A stretch of DNA of 19,432 nt from Actinomycetales bacterium (GCA_012514835.1 JAAYZM010000220.1:1-19432); one strand, 5' to 3'; positions 1 through 8,456 are shown, counted from the stretch's first letter. Notes: a model not told the origin generated them from the sequence alone. A program made the numbers and translations.

Positions 1-2
1 AG

Positions 3-275
3 CTGTCGAGCCCCGTCGAGACCAACGGCCAGGCCGTGGACGCGCTGCCGGACAACGTGCGCGAGCGCGTCGAGCAGACCATCGCGGCCACGTCGCTCGC
101 GAACGCCCGCGAGATCGCGGCGAACGCCGCCGCCGCGGCGGTCCAGCCCCCACCGACGCCCACGCCGAGCCCCACGAAGACCGTCCCCCCGCCGCCGGCC
201 CCGAGCGCGAGCCCGAGCCCGACGCCGAGCGCGACGCCAAGCCCGCCCACGCCCGACCCCTCCGGTACCGGCTGA
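3..275 (+). CDS. pstP: C-terminal end of probable PP2C Ser/Thr phosphatase (PstP)
   Basis: Only the last 90 codons are in the window, and the 5' part including the catalytic domain is missing. The visible part starts with a short alpha/beta-like stretch (about residues 1-50 of the fragment, including the motif ALPDNVRERVEQTI) and ends in a long Pro/Thr/Ser-rich tail typical of an extracytoplasmic linker. The next gene is rodA and the stop TGA shares one base with its ATG (TGATG). In Actinobacteria the gene directly upstream of rodA-pbpA-pknA-pknB is normally the membrane-anchored PP2C phosphatase that reverses PknA/PknB phosphorylation, and its extracellular tail often ends this way. The identity therefore rests on synteny plus tail character, because no catalytic motif is visible. 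A different cell-envelope protein is possible. Confidence 0.6.
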   Translation: MSSPVETNGQAVDALPDNVRERVEQTIAATSLANAREIAANAAAAAVQPPPTPTPSPTKTVPPPPAPSASPSPTPSATPSPPTPDPSGTG

Positions 276-1786
276 TGGCCACGGTCGCGGAGCACACGGT
301 GCGCCCTCGCAGGGCCGCCGAGCTGGGGCTGCTCGCCGTCGCGGTGCTCCTGGGCGCCGGGGCGTACGCGATCATCGGGCTCAACGTCACGGGTGAGATC
401 CCCGCGAACACGCGCAACTACTCGCTGGGTCTGGCGGCGCTCGCGCTCGGTGCGCACCTCGTGCTGCGCTGGCGTGCCCCGTACGCGGACCCCGTGATCC
501 TGCCCGTGACGGTCGCGCTCAACGGGATCGGCCTCGCGATGATCTTCCGGCTCGACCTCGCGACCCGGAACAACGACATCCCCGACACGTTCGCGTCGCG
601 CCAGCTCGCGTGGACCACGTTCGGGGTGGTGCTCGCGAGCCTCGTGCTGATCGCGCTGCGGGACCATCGCACGCTGCGCCGCTTCACGTACACCGCGATG
701 GTCGTGGCCCTCGGCTTCGTGGTGCTCCCGCTCGTGCCGGGCCTGGGCCGCACCATCAACGGCGCGCGCATCTGGATCCACCTCGGCTCGCAGTCCCTCC
801 AGCCGGCCGAGTTCGCCAAGATCGCCCTGGCCGTGTTCTTCGCGGGCTACCTCGTGACGAACCGCGAGACCCTCGCGCTCGCCGGGCCGCGCGCGCTCGG
901 GCTCCAGCTGCCGCGCTGGCGCGACCTGGGCCCCATCCTCGCGGTGTGGGTGTTCTCGCTCGCGATCCTCGTGCTCCAGCGCGACCTCGGGACCTCGCTG
1001 CTGTTCTTCGGCCTCTTCGTCGCGATGCTCTACCTCGCCACGGAGCGCATCTCGTGGATCGTGATCGGCCTCGTGCTGTTCCTCGGCGGGGCGAGCCTCG
1101 CGGCCGCGAGCTTCGCGCACGTGGGCGCGCGCTTCCACGCGTGGCTGCACGCGTTCGACCAGGACGTGTTCGAGGCGGCGTTCGGCGGCTCGGGGCAGCT
1201 GGTGCGCGGGCTGTTCGGCATGGCGAGCGGTGGGCTGTTCGGCACGGGGTGGGGCGAGGGCCGCCCGCAGCTGGTGCCGTACGCCGAGTCGGACTTCATC
1301 ATCGCGTCGCTCGGCGAGGAGCTGGGCCTCACGGGTCTCCTCGCGATCCTCGTGCTCTACCTCGTGCTGGTCCAGCGCGGCCTGCGCACGGCGATCGGCG
1401 TGCGCGACGGCTTCGGCAAGCTGCTCGCCGGCGGGCTCGCATTCACGATCGCGTGGCAGTGCTTCGTCGTCGTCGGCGGCGTCACGCGACTGATCCCCCT
1501 CACCGGGCTCGCGATGCCGTTCCTCGCGTACGGCGGCTCGGCGCTCCTCGCGAACTGGGTCATCGTCGCGCTGCTGCTGCGCATCTCCGACTCCGCGCGC
1601 CGCCCCGCCCCCACGGCCTCGTCCCCGCTCGTGCTCGGCCCCGAGCCCATCGCCACGACGCCCGCGGACACGGCGGCGGACGACGGCGAGGCGTGGGCCG
1701 ACGACGAAGCCCTGGCCGACGACGGCGACCTCGAGCCCGATGACCAACCGACGCAGATCGTGCGCCCGGGGGGTGAGCGCCCGTGA
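275..1786 (+). CDS. rodA: SEDS-family peptidoglycan glycosyltransferase RodA/FtsW
   Basis: This 503-aa polytopic membrane protein polymerises lipid II into glycan strands, working with a class B penicillin-binding protein. It has a hydrophobic first helix (about residues 18-37) and many further membrane helices. Conserved SEDS motifs are present: GLGRTINGARIW with QPAEF at 176-180, QRDLGTS with an aspartate at 237, and AESDFIIASLGEELGL around 337-352. The last 60 residues form an Asp/Glu/Ala-rich cytoplasmic tail. The ATG at 275 overlaps the upstream stop by one base. The stop overlaps the GTG of pbpA by four bases (GTGA), so both are translated from one message. Position next to pbpA and pknAB favours RodA over FtsW, since ftsW normally lies in the mur/dcw cluster. 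Confidence 0.93.
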   Translation: MATVAEHTVRPRRAAELGLLAVAVLLGAGAYAIIGLNVTGEIPANTRNYSLGLAALALGAHLVLRWRAPYADPVILPVTVALNGIGLAMIFRLDLATRNNDIPDTFASRQLAWTTFGVVLASLVLIALRDHRTLRRFTYTAMVVALGFVVLPLVPGLGRTINGARIWIHLGSQSLQPAEFAKIALAVFFAGYLVTNRETLALAGPRALGLQLPRWRDLGPILAVWVFSLAILVLQRDLGTSLLFFGLFVAMLYLATERISWIVIGLVLFLGGASLAAASFAHVGARFHAWLHAFDQDVFEAAFGGSGQLVRGLFGMASGGLFGTGWGEGRPQLVPYAESDFIIASLGEELGLTGLLAILVLYLVLVQRGLRTAIGVRDGFGKLLAGGLAFTIAWQCFVVVGGVTRLIPLTGLAMPFLAYGGSALLANWVIVALLLRISDSARRPAPTASSPLVLGPEPIATTPADTAADDGEAWADDEALADDGDLEPDDQPTQIVRPGGERP

Positions 1787-3234
1787 ACACGCCCGTGCGC
1801 CGCCTCGCGACCGTCGTGCTCGCGATGTTCCTGGTCCTCATGCTGTCCGCGAGCTGGGTGCAGTACGTCCAGGCGCCGAGCCTCAACGCGGACCAGCGCA
1901 ACGTGCGCACGCTCTACAACGAGTTCGGCAACGCGCGCGGGCCCATCGTGGCGGGCGGGGAGTCGGTCGCGCTGTCCGAGCCGGTCGACGACGCGTTCGG
2001 CTACCAGCGCCTGTACCCGGACCCGGAGGCCTACGCGGCCGTGACGGGCTACTACTCGGTGGTGTTCGGGCGCACGGGACTCGAGCGCGAGACGAACGAC
2101 CAGCTCACGGGCCGCGCGGACTCGCTGTTCTGGACGCGGCTGCAGGATCTCCTCACGGGCCGCCGCCCGCAGGGTTCGGCCGTCGAGACCACCATCATCC
2201 CGGCCGCACAAGAGGCGGCGTACGAGGCTCTCGGGGACCAGCGGGGCGCCGCCGTGGCGATCGACCCGCGCACGGGAGCGATCCTCGCGCTCGTCTCGAC
2301 GCCGTCCTTCGACCCGAACCTCCTCGCGGGGCACGACACGGCCGTGGTGAACGAGGCCTACCGCGCGCTCGAGGCGGACGAGGGCCGCCCCCTGATCAAC
2401 AGGGCCATCGCGGGCGACACCTACCCGCCGGGCTCGACGTTCAAGCTCATCACGGCCGCCGCGGCCCTCGAGTCGGGGCTCGCCCCGGACGGCGAGGTGT
2501 TCGCGCCGCGCGAGCTCGACCTGCCGCTCACGAGCGCGACGGTGTCGAACTTCGGTGGCGCGGCGTGCGACGCCGGTGACACCACGACGCTCGCGAACGC
2601 CCTGCGCATCTCGTGCAACACGGCGTTCGCCCAGATCGGCCTCGACCTCGGTGACGACGCGCTGCGCCGCCAGGCGGAGGCCTTCGGCTTCGGCGAGGCG
2701 CTGCGCGTGCCTCTGCGCGTGACGCCCTCGAGCTTCCCCGCGGACCCGGACGCGCCGCAGACGGCGATCTCCGCGATCGGCCAGTTCGAGGTCTCGGCCA
2801 CGCCCATGCAGATGGCGATGGTCTCCGCCGCGATCGCCAACGGCGGCGTGCAGATGCAGCCCTACCTCGTCGAGCGCGTGCGCACGGCGGACCTGGACGT
2901 GGTCGAGAGCGCCAGCCCGACCGAGCTGCGCCGCCCCATCTCCGCGGGGACCGCGAGCGCGCTGCGGGAGATGATGATCGACGTCGTGGCCTCGGGCACG
3001 GGGCAGTCCGCGCAGATCAGCGGCGTCGAGGTCGCGGGCAAGACGGGCACGGCCCAGCACGCCGAGGGCGCGGACCCGCACGCGTGGTTCACGGGCTTCG
3101 CCCCGGCGGACAACCCGCAGGTGGCCGTGGCCGTGGTGGTCGAGCGGGGCGGGTCGATGGGCTCGGAGGCGACGGGTGGTCGCGTCGCGGCACCGATCGC
3201 GCGCGCCATCATGCGGGCGGTGATGGACCGATGA
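1783..3234 (+). CDS. pbpA: Class B penicillin-binding protein (PbpA), transpeptidase
   Basis: This is the D,D-transpeptidase that cross-links peptidoglycan as partner of the upstream RodA. It has 483 aa, close to mycobacterial PbpA (about 490). A single N-terminal membrane anchor lies at about residues 8-28, followed by a short dimerisation-type region and the transpeptidase fold. All three active-site motifs are visible: SxxK as STFK at 218-221 with the acylated serine 218, SxN as SCN at 277-279, and KTG at 420-422. The GTG start overlaps the rodA stop (GTGA), and its own stop overlaps the pknA start (ATGA), which fixes both ends. Confidence 0.94.
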   Translation: MNTPVRRLATVVLAMFLVLMLSASWVQYVQAPSLNADQRNVRTLYNEFGNARGPIVAGGESVALSEPVDDAFGYQRLYPDPEAYAAVTGYYSVVFGRTGLERETNDQLTGRADSLFWTRLQDLLTGRRPQGSAVETTIIPAAQEAAYEALGDQRGAAVAIDPRTGAILALVSTPSFDPNLLAGHDTAVVNEAYRALEADEGRPLINRAIAGDTYPPGSTFKLITAAAALESGLAPDGEVFAPRELDLPLTSATVSNFGGAACDAGDTTTLANALRISCNTAFAQIGLDLGDDALRRQAEAFGFGEALRVPLRVTPSSFPADPDAPQTAISAIGQFEVSATPMQMAMVSAAIANGGVQMQPYLVERVRTADLDVVESASPTELRRPISAGTASALREMMIDVVASGTGQSAQISGVEVAGKTGTAQHAEGADPHAWFTGFAPADNPQVAVAVVVERGGSMGSEATGGRVAAPIARAIMRAVMDR

Positions 3235-4517
3235 AGCCCGCGATCGGCATCGCGCTGGACGACCGCTACCGCCTCGAGCGCAAGATCGCCGTGGGTGGCA
3301 TGGGCGAGGTGTGGGTGGCGCACGACGTCGCGCTCGCTCGGGACGTGGCCGTCAAGGTGCTGCGCGAGGAGTTCGCGGGCGACCCGGGCTTCCTCGAGCG
3401 CTTCCGCACCGAGGCGCGCAACGCCGCACGGCTCGCGCACCCCAACATCGCCCAGCCGTACGACTACGGCGAGGTGGACGGCTCGGGCTACATCGTCATG
3501 GAGCTCGTGCCGGGCGAGCCGATGAGCGACCTGCTGGCCCGAGAGCCCGTGCTGCCCCTCGACCGGCTCTTGCCGATCCTCGCCCAGACGGCCCGCGCGC
3601 TGCACGCCGCGCACGTCGCGGGCGTGGTGCACCGGGACGTGAAGCCCGGCAACATCCTGCTCGGCCCTGGTGGGCGCGTGAAGATCACCGACTTCGGGGT
3701 CTCGCTCGCGTCCAACCAGATCTCGCTCACCGCCACGGGGATGGTCATGGGGACCGCCCAGTACCTGAGCCCCGAGCAAGCGCTCGGGCGGCCCGCCACT
3801 CCGTCGTCGGACATCTACTCGCTCGGGATCGTCGCGTACGAGGCCCTCGCCGGGAACCGCCCGTTCACGGGCGAGTCCGCCGTGGACATCGCGGTGGCGC
3901 ACGTCAACCGCCCCGTGCCACCCCTGCCGCGGCGCGTGGACTCCGCGATGGCGGACCTCGTGATGCGGATGCTCGCGAAGGACGTCGCGGAGCGGCCCCG
4001 CTCGGCGGCCTCGCTCGCGCGCACCTTCGACGAGATGGTCTCGGCGACCCCCGCGGGCGGGATCCCCGTGGTCGGGATGGTCACGGCGGGGCTCGCGACC
4101 GAGTCCGGGGTGTCCGCGGTCTCCGCCGTCTCCGTGGTGTCGGCCGAGTCTCCGCCGACGCCGGCCCCCGGGGAGCCCGTCGCTCCAGGAAGCGCGGGGT
4201 CGGGGACCACGGGACCGCCGAGCGAAGGGGCCGTCGTCGTCCCCAGCTCCGCCGAGTTCGAGTTCGCTCCCTCGGTGGTCCCCGCACCCCCCACGTACCC
4301 CCCGCGGCGCGCGCTGCGGGAAGCTCCGCGCCCCGCGCGGCTCATCACGAAGCAGCGCGTCGGCATCACGTGGCCGCTGCTCGTTCTCGTCCTGCTGCTC
4401 CTCGCGGTCCTCGGCGCGGCCGTCGCAGATAGGATGTCGAAGGCTGTGCCCAGTGACACGGCCCCGAGCAGCATGTCCGCAGCGATCTTTACCTCGTCAA
4501 CCGAGAAGGACACCTAG
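3231..4517 (+). CDS. pknA: Membrane Ser/Thr protein kinase PknA
   Basis: This 428-aa Hanks-type kinase phosphorylates cell-wall and division proteins. The kinase domain spans about residues 12-275: glycine-rich loop GGMGEV at 22-27, ATP-binding Lys 42 in VAVKVL, catalytic HRD at 134-136 with Lys 138 and Asn 141, DFG at 154-156, and SPEQ at 180-183. A Pro/Ser/Val-rich juxtamembrane segment leads to one transmembrane helix (about 379-398) and an outside tail of only some 28 residues, so no PASTA sensor is present, as in mycobacterial PknA (431 aa). A more upstream in-frame ATG exists inside pbpA, but the ATG at 3231 overlaps the pbpA stop by four bases and places the kinase fold at the N-terminus. 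The stop TAG shares one base with the pknB GTG. Confidence 0.93.
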   Translation: MKPAIGIALDDRYRLERKIAVGGMGEVWVAHDVALARDVAVKVLREEFAGDPGFLERFRTEARNAARLAHPNIAQPYDYGEVDGSGYIVMELVPGEPMSDLLAREPVLPLDRLLPILAQTARALHAAHVAGVVHRDVKPGNILLGPGGRVKITDFGVSLASNQISLTATGMVMGTAQYLSPEQALGRPATPSSDIYSLGIVAYEALAGNRPFTGESAVDIAVAHVNRPVPPLPRRVDSAMADLVMRMLAKDVAERPRSAASLARTFDEMVSATPAGGIPVVGMVTAGLATESGVSAVSAVSVVSAESPPTPAPGEPVAPGSAGSGTTGPPSEGAVVVPSSAEFEFAPSVVPAPPTYPPRRALREAPRPARLITKQRVGITWPLLVLVLLLLAVLGAAVADRMSKAVPSDTAPSSMSAAIFTSSTEKDT

Positions 4518-6664
4518 TGGCGCAGGACGACACCCGCATCCTTGCCGGCCGTTACCAGGTCGGTGAGCTCATCGGCCGTGGCGGCATGGCCGAGGTCCAC
4601 ATCGGGCACGACACCCGCCTCGGTCGCACCGTGGCGATCAAGGTGCTGCGCTCGGACCTCGCGCGCGACCCCTCGTTCCAGGCGCGCTTCCGGCGCGAGG
4701 CCCAGGCGGCCGCAGCGCTCAACCACCCCGCGATCGTGGCGGTGTACGACACGGGCGAGGACGTGTTCGTGGACCCGAACGGCGTGCAGCAGCACGTGCC
4801 GTTCATCGTCATGGAGTACGTCGAGGGCCACACCGTGCGGGACATCCTGCGCGACGGCCACGCCGTGCCCATCGAGGAGGCCATCGAGATCGTCGTGGGC
4901 GTGCTGTCCGCGCTCGAGTACTCCCACCACGCGGGGATCGTGCACCGCGACATCAAGCCCGCGAACGTCATGCTCACGCCCACGGGTGCCGTGAAGGTCA
5001 TGGACTTCGGCATCGCGCGCGCCATCGCGGACTCGGGCGCCACGATGACGCAGACGCAGGCCGTGATCGGCACCGCGCAGTACCTCTCCCCGGAGCAGGC
5101 GCGCGGCGAGACCGTCGACACGCGCTCCGACCTGTACTCCACGGGTTGCTTGCTCTTCGAGCTGCTCACGGGCCGCGCGCCCTTCGTGGGCGACTCGCCC
5201 GTGTCCGTCGCCTACCAGCACGTGCGCGAGGCGGCCCCCGTGCCGAGCTCGCTCGCGTCCGACGTGCCCGAGGTGCTCGACCGCATCACGCTCAAGGCCC
5301 TCGCGAAGGACCGCGAGTCGCGCTACGCGAACGCCGCGGACTTCCGGGCGGACCTCGAGACGGCCGTGCGCGGTGGCGTCGTGTCCGCCCCGCCCGCCGC
5401 CGCGTACGCCGCGGGCGCCACGACCCTCACCCCCGTGGTCGAGGACGTCCCCGCCCCCGCCGCGACCCAGGTGTTCACCCCGCAGCCCCCCGCGACGGCT
5501 CCGACGCAGGCCTTCACGCCCGGCACGGGGATGCCGTGGGCGCCCACGCAGCCCGGTGCCCTCGGCACGGGGACCGGCGCCACGCCGCTCGCGGTGGATG
5601 ACGACGACGACGAGGGCTCGCGCCCGTGGATCATGTGGACGCTCATCGGCGTCGCCGTGGCCGCCGTCATCGGCATCGTGCTGCTCTTCGTGCTCCCGGA
5701 CCGCGAGCCGCCCGCGCCCGCGGACGTCGCGATCCCGCCGCTCACCGAGATGACGCAGGAGCAAGCCACGGAAAAGCTCGAGTCCGTGGGCCTGCGCGCG
5801 AAGTTCCTCCAGGAGCCGAGCGACGAGATCGCGGTGGACCTCGTCACGCGCAGCGACCCGCCCGCGGGCGACGAGGTGGCGCCGGACACCGAGATCAGCG
5901 TGTACCTGTCGACCGGGCCGTCCGAGTTCGAGATCCCCGACGTCGCGGGCGAGACGCAAGAGCGCGCGATCGAGATCCTCACCGACGCGGGGCTGCGGGT
6001 CTCGCGCACGGACACGGCAGACGTCCCTGGCACCAAGGAGAACGAGGCCGTGAGCACGGACCCGCCCGCGGGGACGGCCGCGAAGGAGGGCGACTCCGTG
6101 GTCCTCACCGTCGCGACCGGGCTCGTCCTCCTCGAGGACCTCGTGGGTGTCACCGAGGAAGAGGCGATCGCGCTGCTCGAGGACCTCCAGCTGAGCTACC
6201 GGGTCGAGACGGAGGAGACGGACGCCGTCGAGCCCGGCCAGGTCGCCCGCCAGAGCCGCGGACCGGGTCTCGTGCCCTTCGACGCGCGCATCGAGATCTA
6301 TGTGGCCGTCGAGCCCGCGCCCACCACCGCGGTGATCCCGGACGACATCGTGGGCAAGCAGTTCGAGGACGCGCGCGACCAGCTCGAGGCCCTCGACCTG
6401 CGGGTGCGCTCGCGCGAGGAAGAGTCCGACCAGGCCCCCGGCACCGTGCTCTACTCCGAGCCCGGCGTGGGTAGCGAGGTCGACCTCAACTCGATCGTCA
6501 CCCTCGTGATCGCCAAGGCCCCGCCGCCGCCCGAGCCGGACCCCGAGCCCGACCCCGACCCGCCGCCCGGCGACGGCGGCGAAGAGGGCGGCGAAGGCGA
6601 TGCCCTCCCGGGCCAGTCCGCCCAGGCCGCCACCCCCTGGCAGCCCTCCCGCCCCCGCGCCTAA
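4517..6664 (+). CDS. pknB: PASTA-domain Ser/Thr protein kinase PknB
   Basis: This 715-aa kinase senses lipid II or muropeptides and controls growth and division. Kinase domain, about residues 13-275: GRGGMAEV at 20-27, Lys 42, HRD at 143-145, Lys 147, Asn 150, DFG at 163-165. Activation-loop threonines 178 and 180 match the autophosphorylated pair of mycobacterial PknB. A Pro/Thr-rich linker ending in DDDDDE precedes the membrane helix (about 371-393). Four extracellular PASTA repeats follow at about 402-470, 471-535, 536-603 and 604-666, then a Pro/Asp/Glu/Gly-rich tail of about 50 residues that makes the protein longer than the mycobacterial one (626 aa). GTG start with a purine-rich ribosome site (GAGAAGGA at 4502-4509) inside the end of pknA. 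Last gene of the operon. Confidence 0.95.
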   Translation: MAQDDTRILAGRYQVGELIGRGGMAEVHIGHDTRLGRTVAIKVLRSDLARDPSFQARFRREAQAAAALNHPAIVAVYDTGEDVFVDPNGVQQHVPFIVMEYVEGHTVRDILRDGHAVPIEEAIEIVVGVLSALEYSHHAGIVHRDIKPANVMLTPTGAVKVMDFGIARAIADSGATMTQTQAVIGTAQYLSPEQARGETVDTRSDLYSTGCLLFELLTGRAPFVGDSPVSVAYQHVREAAPVPSSLASDVPEVLDRITLKALAKDRESRYANAADFRADLETAVRGGVVSAPPAAAYAAGATTLTPVVEDVPAPAATQVFTPQPPATAPTQAFTPGTGMPWAPTQPGALGTGTGATPLAVDDDDDEGSRPWIMWTLIGVAVAAVIGIVLLFVLPDREPPAPADVAIPPLTEMTQEQATEKLESVGLRAKFLQEPSDEIAVDLVTRSDPPAGDEVAPDTEISVYLSTGPSEFEIPDVAGETQERAIEILTDAGLRVSRTDTADVPGTKENEAVSTDPPAGTAAKEGDSVVLTVATGLVLLEDLVGVTEEEAIALLEDLQLSYRVETEETDAVEPGQVARQSRGPGLVPFDARIEIYVAVEPAPTTAVIPDDIVGKQFEDARDQLEALDLRVRSREEESDQAPGTVLYSEPGVGSEVDLNSIVTLVIAKAPPPPEPDPEPDPDPPPGDGGEEGGEGDALPGQSAQAATPWQPSRPRA

Positions 6665-6688
6665 CCAACCTCACCACCCACCCACTTG

Positions 6689-6735
6689 CGCTGAGATAGG
6701 CAGTTTGGGCTCCGCCCAAACTGCCTATCTCAGCG
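6689..6735. repeat. Perfect palindromic element (22-bp arms), possible terminator
   Basis: Two perfect 22-base arms, 6689-6710 and 6714-6735, are separated by three bases (TCC). It lies 24 bases after the pknB stop and 29 bases before the next start codon. The hairpin would be very stable and could stop pknB transcription, but no T-tract follows, so it is not a textbook intrinsic terminator. Its right arm, from 6716 to 6733, matches 7788-7805 at 15 of 18 bases, so it appears to be one of two related palindromes flanking the gene between them. Confidence 0.85.
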
Positions 6736-6751
6736 AGATCTGGCTCGGCGG

Positions 6752-6757
6752 TAGGGT
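6752..6757 (+). promoter_or_regulatory. Candidate -10 element (TAGGGT), possibly leaderless
   Basis: TAGGGT fits the TANNNT -10 pattern of actinobacterial housekeeping promoters and ends seven bases before the ATG at 6765. Transcription would then begin at or next to the start codon. No Shine-Dalgarno sequence is visible before that ATG, which agrees with a leaderless message. No clear -35 is seen, because that position falls in the right arm of the palindrome. Confidence 0.3.
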
Positions 6758-6764
6758 GCCGGGC

Positions 6765-7691
6765 ATGGGGCGGACCTTCGGTGGGGCAGTCGTCGCGTCC
6801 GTCGTCGTCGGGCTTGCTGCCTGCACCGGTGCCACTCCTGAGGTGCCGGAACCTCCGGAACGAGGCGCCCTCGATGCGTATCTCGCCCCGTTCAGCTGGG
6901 AGGACGAGGCGTTCTACGCCGCCCAGAAGCTCGAAGAGCAAGAGCACATCGCCGCGTGCATGGCCGATCTCGGGTTCGAGTACATCCCGTACGTCCAGCC
7001 AGCCCTGGGCTCGACCGAGATCGATCCCCCGCACACGAGCCGCGAGTACGCCGCGCTGTACGGCTACGGATACCTCGAGCAGCACCCCGACGAGAACGGG
7101 TCGTCGGAGGACTTCGACATCGAGGCCAACCCCAACTACGCGATCGTCGTGGCACTGACCCCCGGGGAGACTGAGGCGTACTACCTCGCCCTCGACGGGG
7201 CTGGGGGAGGCTGGACGTATGACGCCACCAAGGACGACCCGCTCGACCCTGCGGAGTTCGGCTGTCACGCCGCGGCGGTGAGCCGCGCGCCCAGCGGGGT
7301 GCTCACGGACCCGACCTTCCGGGCGGCCATGGCGCGCCAGGACGAGATCCTCGAGGCCGCAAGCCAGGACCCGCGCGTCCTGGACGCCGCACAACGGCGG
7401 ACGGAGTGCATGGCTGAGGCGGGTTTCGCTGAGCTGGACCCGGACACCGTCTGGACGTACATCTTCGAGCAAGAGGCGCTCGAGGACGTGCACGACGCCG
7501 AAGGTGAGCTCACGGCCTACGGCGAGCAGCTCGCTGCCGAGGAGCGTGCGATCGCGGTGGCGGACTGGGACTGCCGGGAGTCGAGCGGGTATGACGCCTG
7601 GCTAGCCGTAATCAGTGACGAGCTCGAGCGCGAGTACGTCACCGCGCACCAGGCCGAGCTCGACGCCATGCTCGAGACCTGGGCCCCCTGA
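6765..7691 (+). CDS. Putative lipoprotein of unknown function with paired CMAxxGF motifs
   Basis: 308 aa, not recognised as a named family. A short basic N-terminus and hydrophobic stretch lead to the lipobox LAAC with Cys 20, so export and lipidation at the membrane are expected. The mature part is acidic and mostly helical. It has four further cysteines, at 65, 167, 215 and 270. Two lie in matching motifs, CMADLGF (65-71) and CMAEAGF (215-221), which suggests a duplicated unit and probable disulfides. The ATG at 6765 gives a compact signal peptide; an in-frame GTG at 6756 would add three residues. It sits between pknB and trpG, genes that are neighbours in related genomes, and is bracketed by two related palindromes, so it looks like an insertion into a conserved block. 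Similar Cys-containing exported proteins of unknown role are common in Actinobacteria. Confidence 0.82.
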   Translation: MGRTFGGAVVASVVVGLAACTGATPEVPEPPERGALDAYLAPFSWEDEAFYAAQKLEEQEHIAACMADLGFEYIPYVQPALGSTEIDPPHTSREYAALYGYGYLEQHPDENGSSEDFDIEANPNYAIVVALTPGETEAYYLALDGAGGGWTYDATKDDPLDPAEFGCHAAAVSRAPSGVLTDPTFRAAMARQDEILEAASQDPRVLDAAQRRTECMAEAGFAELDPDTVWTYIFEQEALEDVHDAEGELTAYGEQLAAEERAIAVADWDCRESSGYDAWLAVISDELEREYVTAHQAELDAMLETWAP

Positions 7692-7738
7692 CCCCCGCCA
7701 CCCCGCCCCACCTCTGCCCGCCCGCCCGCGCCTGACCC

Positions 7739-7805
7739 AGGTAGTGAGTTCCGCGCGAAGTAGTGAGTAATTCGGCACTATCTCGCGCCAAACTCACTAC
7801 CTCAG
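7739..7805. repeat. Imperfect palindromic element with GTAGTGAGT units
   Basis: The outer arms AGGTAGTGAGTT (7739-7750) and its exact complement (7791-7802) enclose a second stem, GCGCGA (7753-7758) with TCGCGC (7783-7788), and a third, TAGTG/CACTA (7761-7765 and 7776-7780). The motif GTAGTGAGT occurs at 7741-7749, at 7760-7768 and inverted at 7792-7800. It lies between the convergent lipoprotein and trpG genes and could act as a bidirectional terminator. The stretch 7788-7805 resembles the palindrome at 6689-6735. Confidence 0.8.
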
Positions 7806-7829
7806 GACTTGAGGCGGGCTGGCGTGGGG

Positions 7830-8456
7830 TTAGGGGAGGTGGACCAGGGGGTGGAGGTCCGCCGAGCGGGCCACGGCGTCCGGGTCGCCGCACACGGCGA
7901 GCCAGTTGGCGAGCAGCCGGTGCCCGCCCTCGGTCAGGACGGACTCGGGGTGGAACTGCACCCCGTGCAGCGGAAGGGTCCGGTGGGCGAGCCCCATGAC
8001 GATCCCGCCCTCGGTGCGGGCCGTGACCTCGAGCTCGTCGGAGAACGTGCCGTCCACCACGGCGAGCGAGTGGTACCGCGTAGCCGTGAACGGCGAGGGC
8101 AGCCCGTCCAGCACGGAGTCCCCGGAGTGCGACACGGGGCTCGTCTTGCCGTGCATGAGCTCGGGCGCGTGCGTCACGGTCCCGCCGAACGCCTCACCGA
8201 GGGCCTGGTGCCCCAGGCACACCCCGAGCATGGGCGTCGAGGTCCGGGCGCACTCGGCGATCACCGCGAGCGAGGCACCGGCCTCGGCGGGCGTCCCGGG
8301 GCCGGGCGAGACGAGCACGCCGTCGTACCCCGCCACGGACGCGACGTCCACCACGTCGTTGCGCACCACCTCGGTGTCCGCCCCGAGCTGGTCGAGGTAC
8401 CCGACGATCGTGTAGACGAACGAGTCGTAGTTGTCGATCACGAGGATGCGAGCCAT
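7830..8456 (-). CDS. trpG: Glutamine amidotransferase, anthranilate/aminodeoxychorismate synthase component II
   Basis: This class I glutamine amidotransferase releases ammonia from glutamine for chorismate amination, towards tryptophan (TrpG) or folate (PabA). 208 aa, full length for the family. It begins with the family signature ILVIDNYDSFVYT. The catalytic triad is visible as Cys 80 in LGVCLGHQ and His 169 and Glu 171 in VQFHPES, with the oxyanion motif SPGPGTP near 50-56. The ATG at 8456 overlaps the upstream stop by one base (TGATG); an in-frame GTG one codon earlier would add a residue. No synthase component I is nearby, so the pathway cannot be decided here. This gene sits beside pknB in many Actinobacteria, and in mycobacteria it is named trpG. 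It is the last gene of the minus-strand operon. Confidence 0.92.
   Translation of the reverse strand: MARILVIDNYDSFVYTIVGYLDQLGADTEVVRNDVVDVASVAGYDGVLVSPGPGTPAEAGASLAVIAECARTSTPMLGVCLGHQALGEAFGGTVTHAPELMHGKTSPVSHSGDSVLDGLPSPFTATRYHSLAVVDGTFSDELEVTARTEGGIVMGLAHRTLPLHGVQFHPESVLTEGGHRLLANWLAVCGDPDAVARSADLHPLVHLP

Noticed and set aside
136..270. Pro/Thr/Ser-rich repeats at the left edge as a DNA repeat array
   Set aside because: The repetition is low-complexity coding sequence of the extracellular tail, with no regular unit length.
1357..3081. Long Arg/Ala-rich open frames opposite rodA, pbpA, the kinases and other genes
   Set aside because: They are antisense shadows expected from high GC content, lack ribosome sites and have no recognisable domains.
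3084..3230. Longer pknA start inside pbpA
   Set aside because: The 49 extra residues are a frame-shifted reading of pbpA, while the ATG at 3231 overlaps the pbpA stop and begins directly before the kinase fold.
6600..6764. Longer start for the lipoprotein gene running back into pknB
   Set aside because: It would translate through the perfect palindrome and bury the signal peptide about 55 residues inside the protein.
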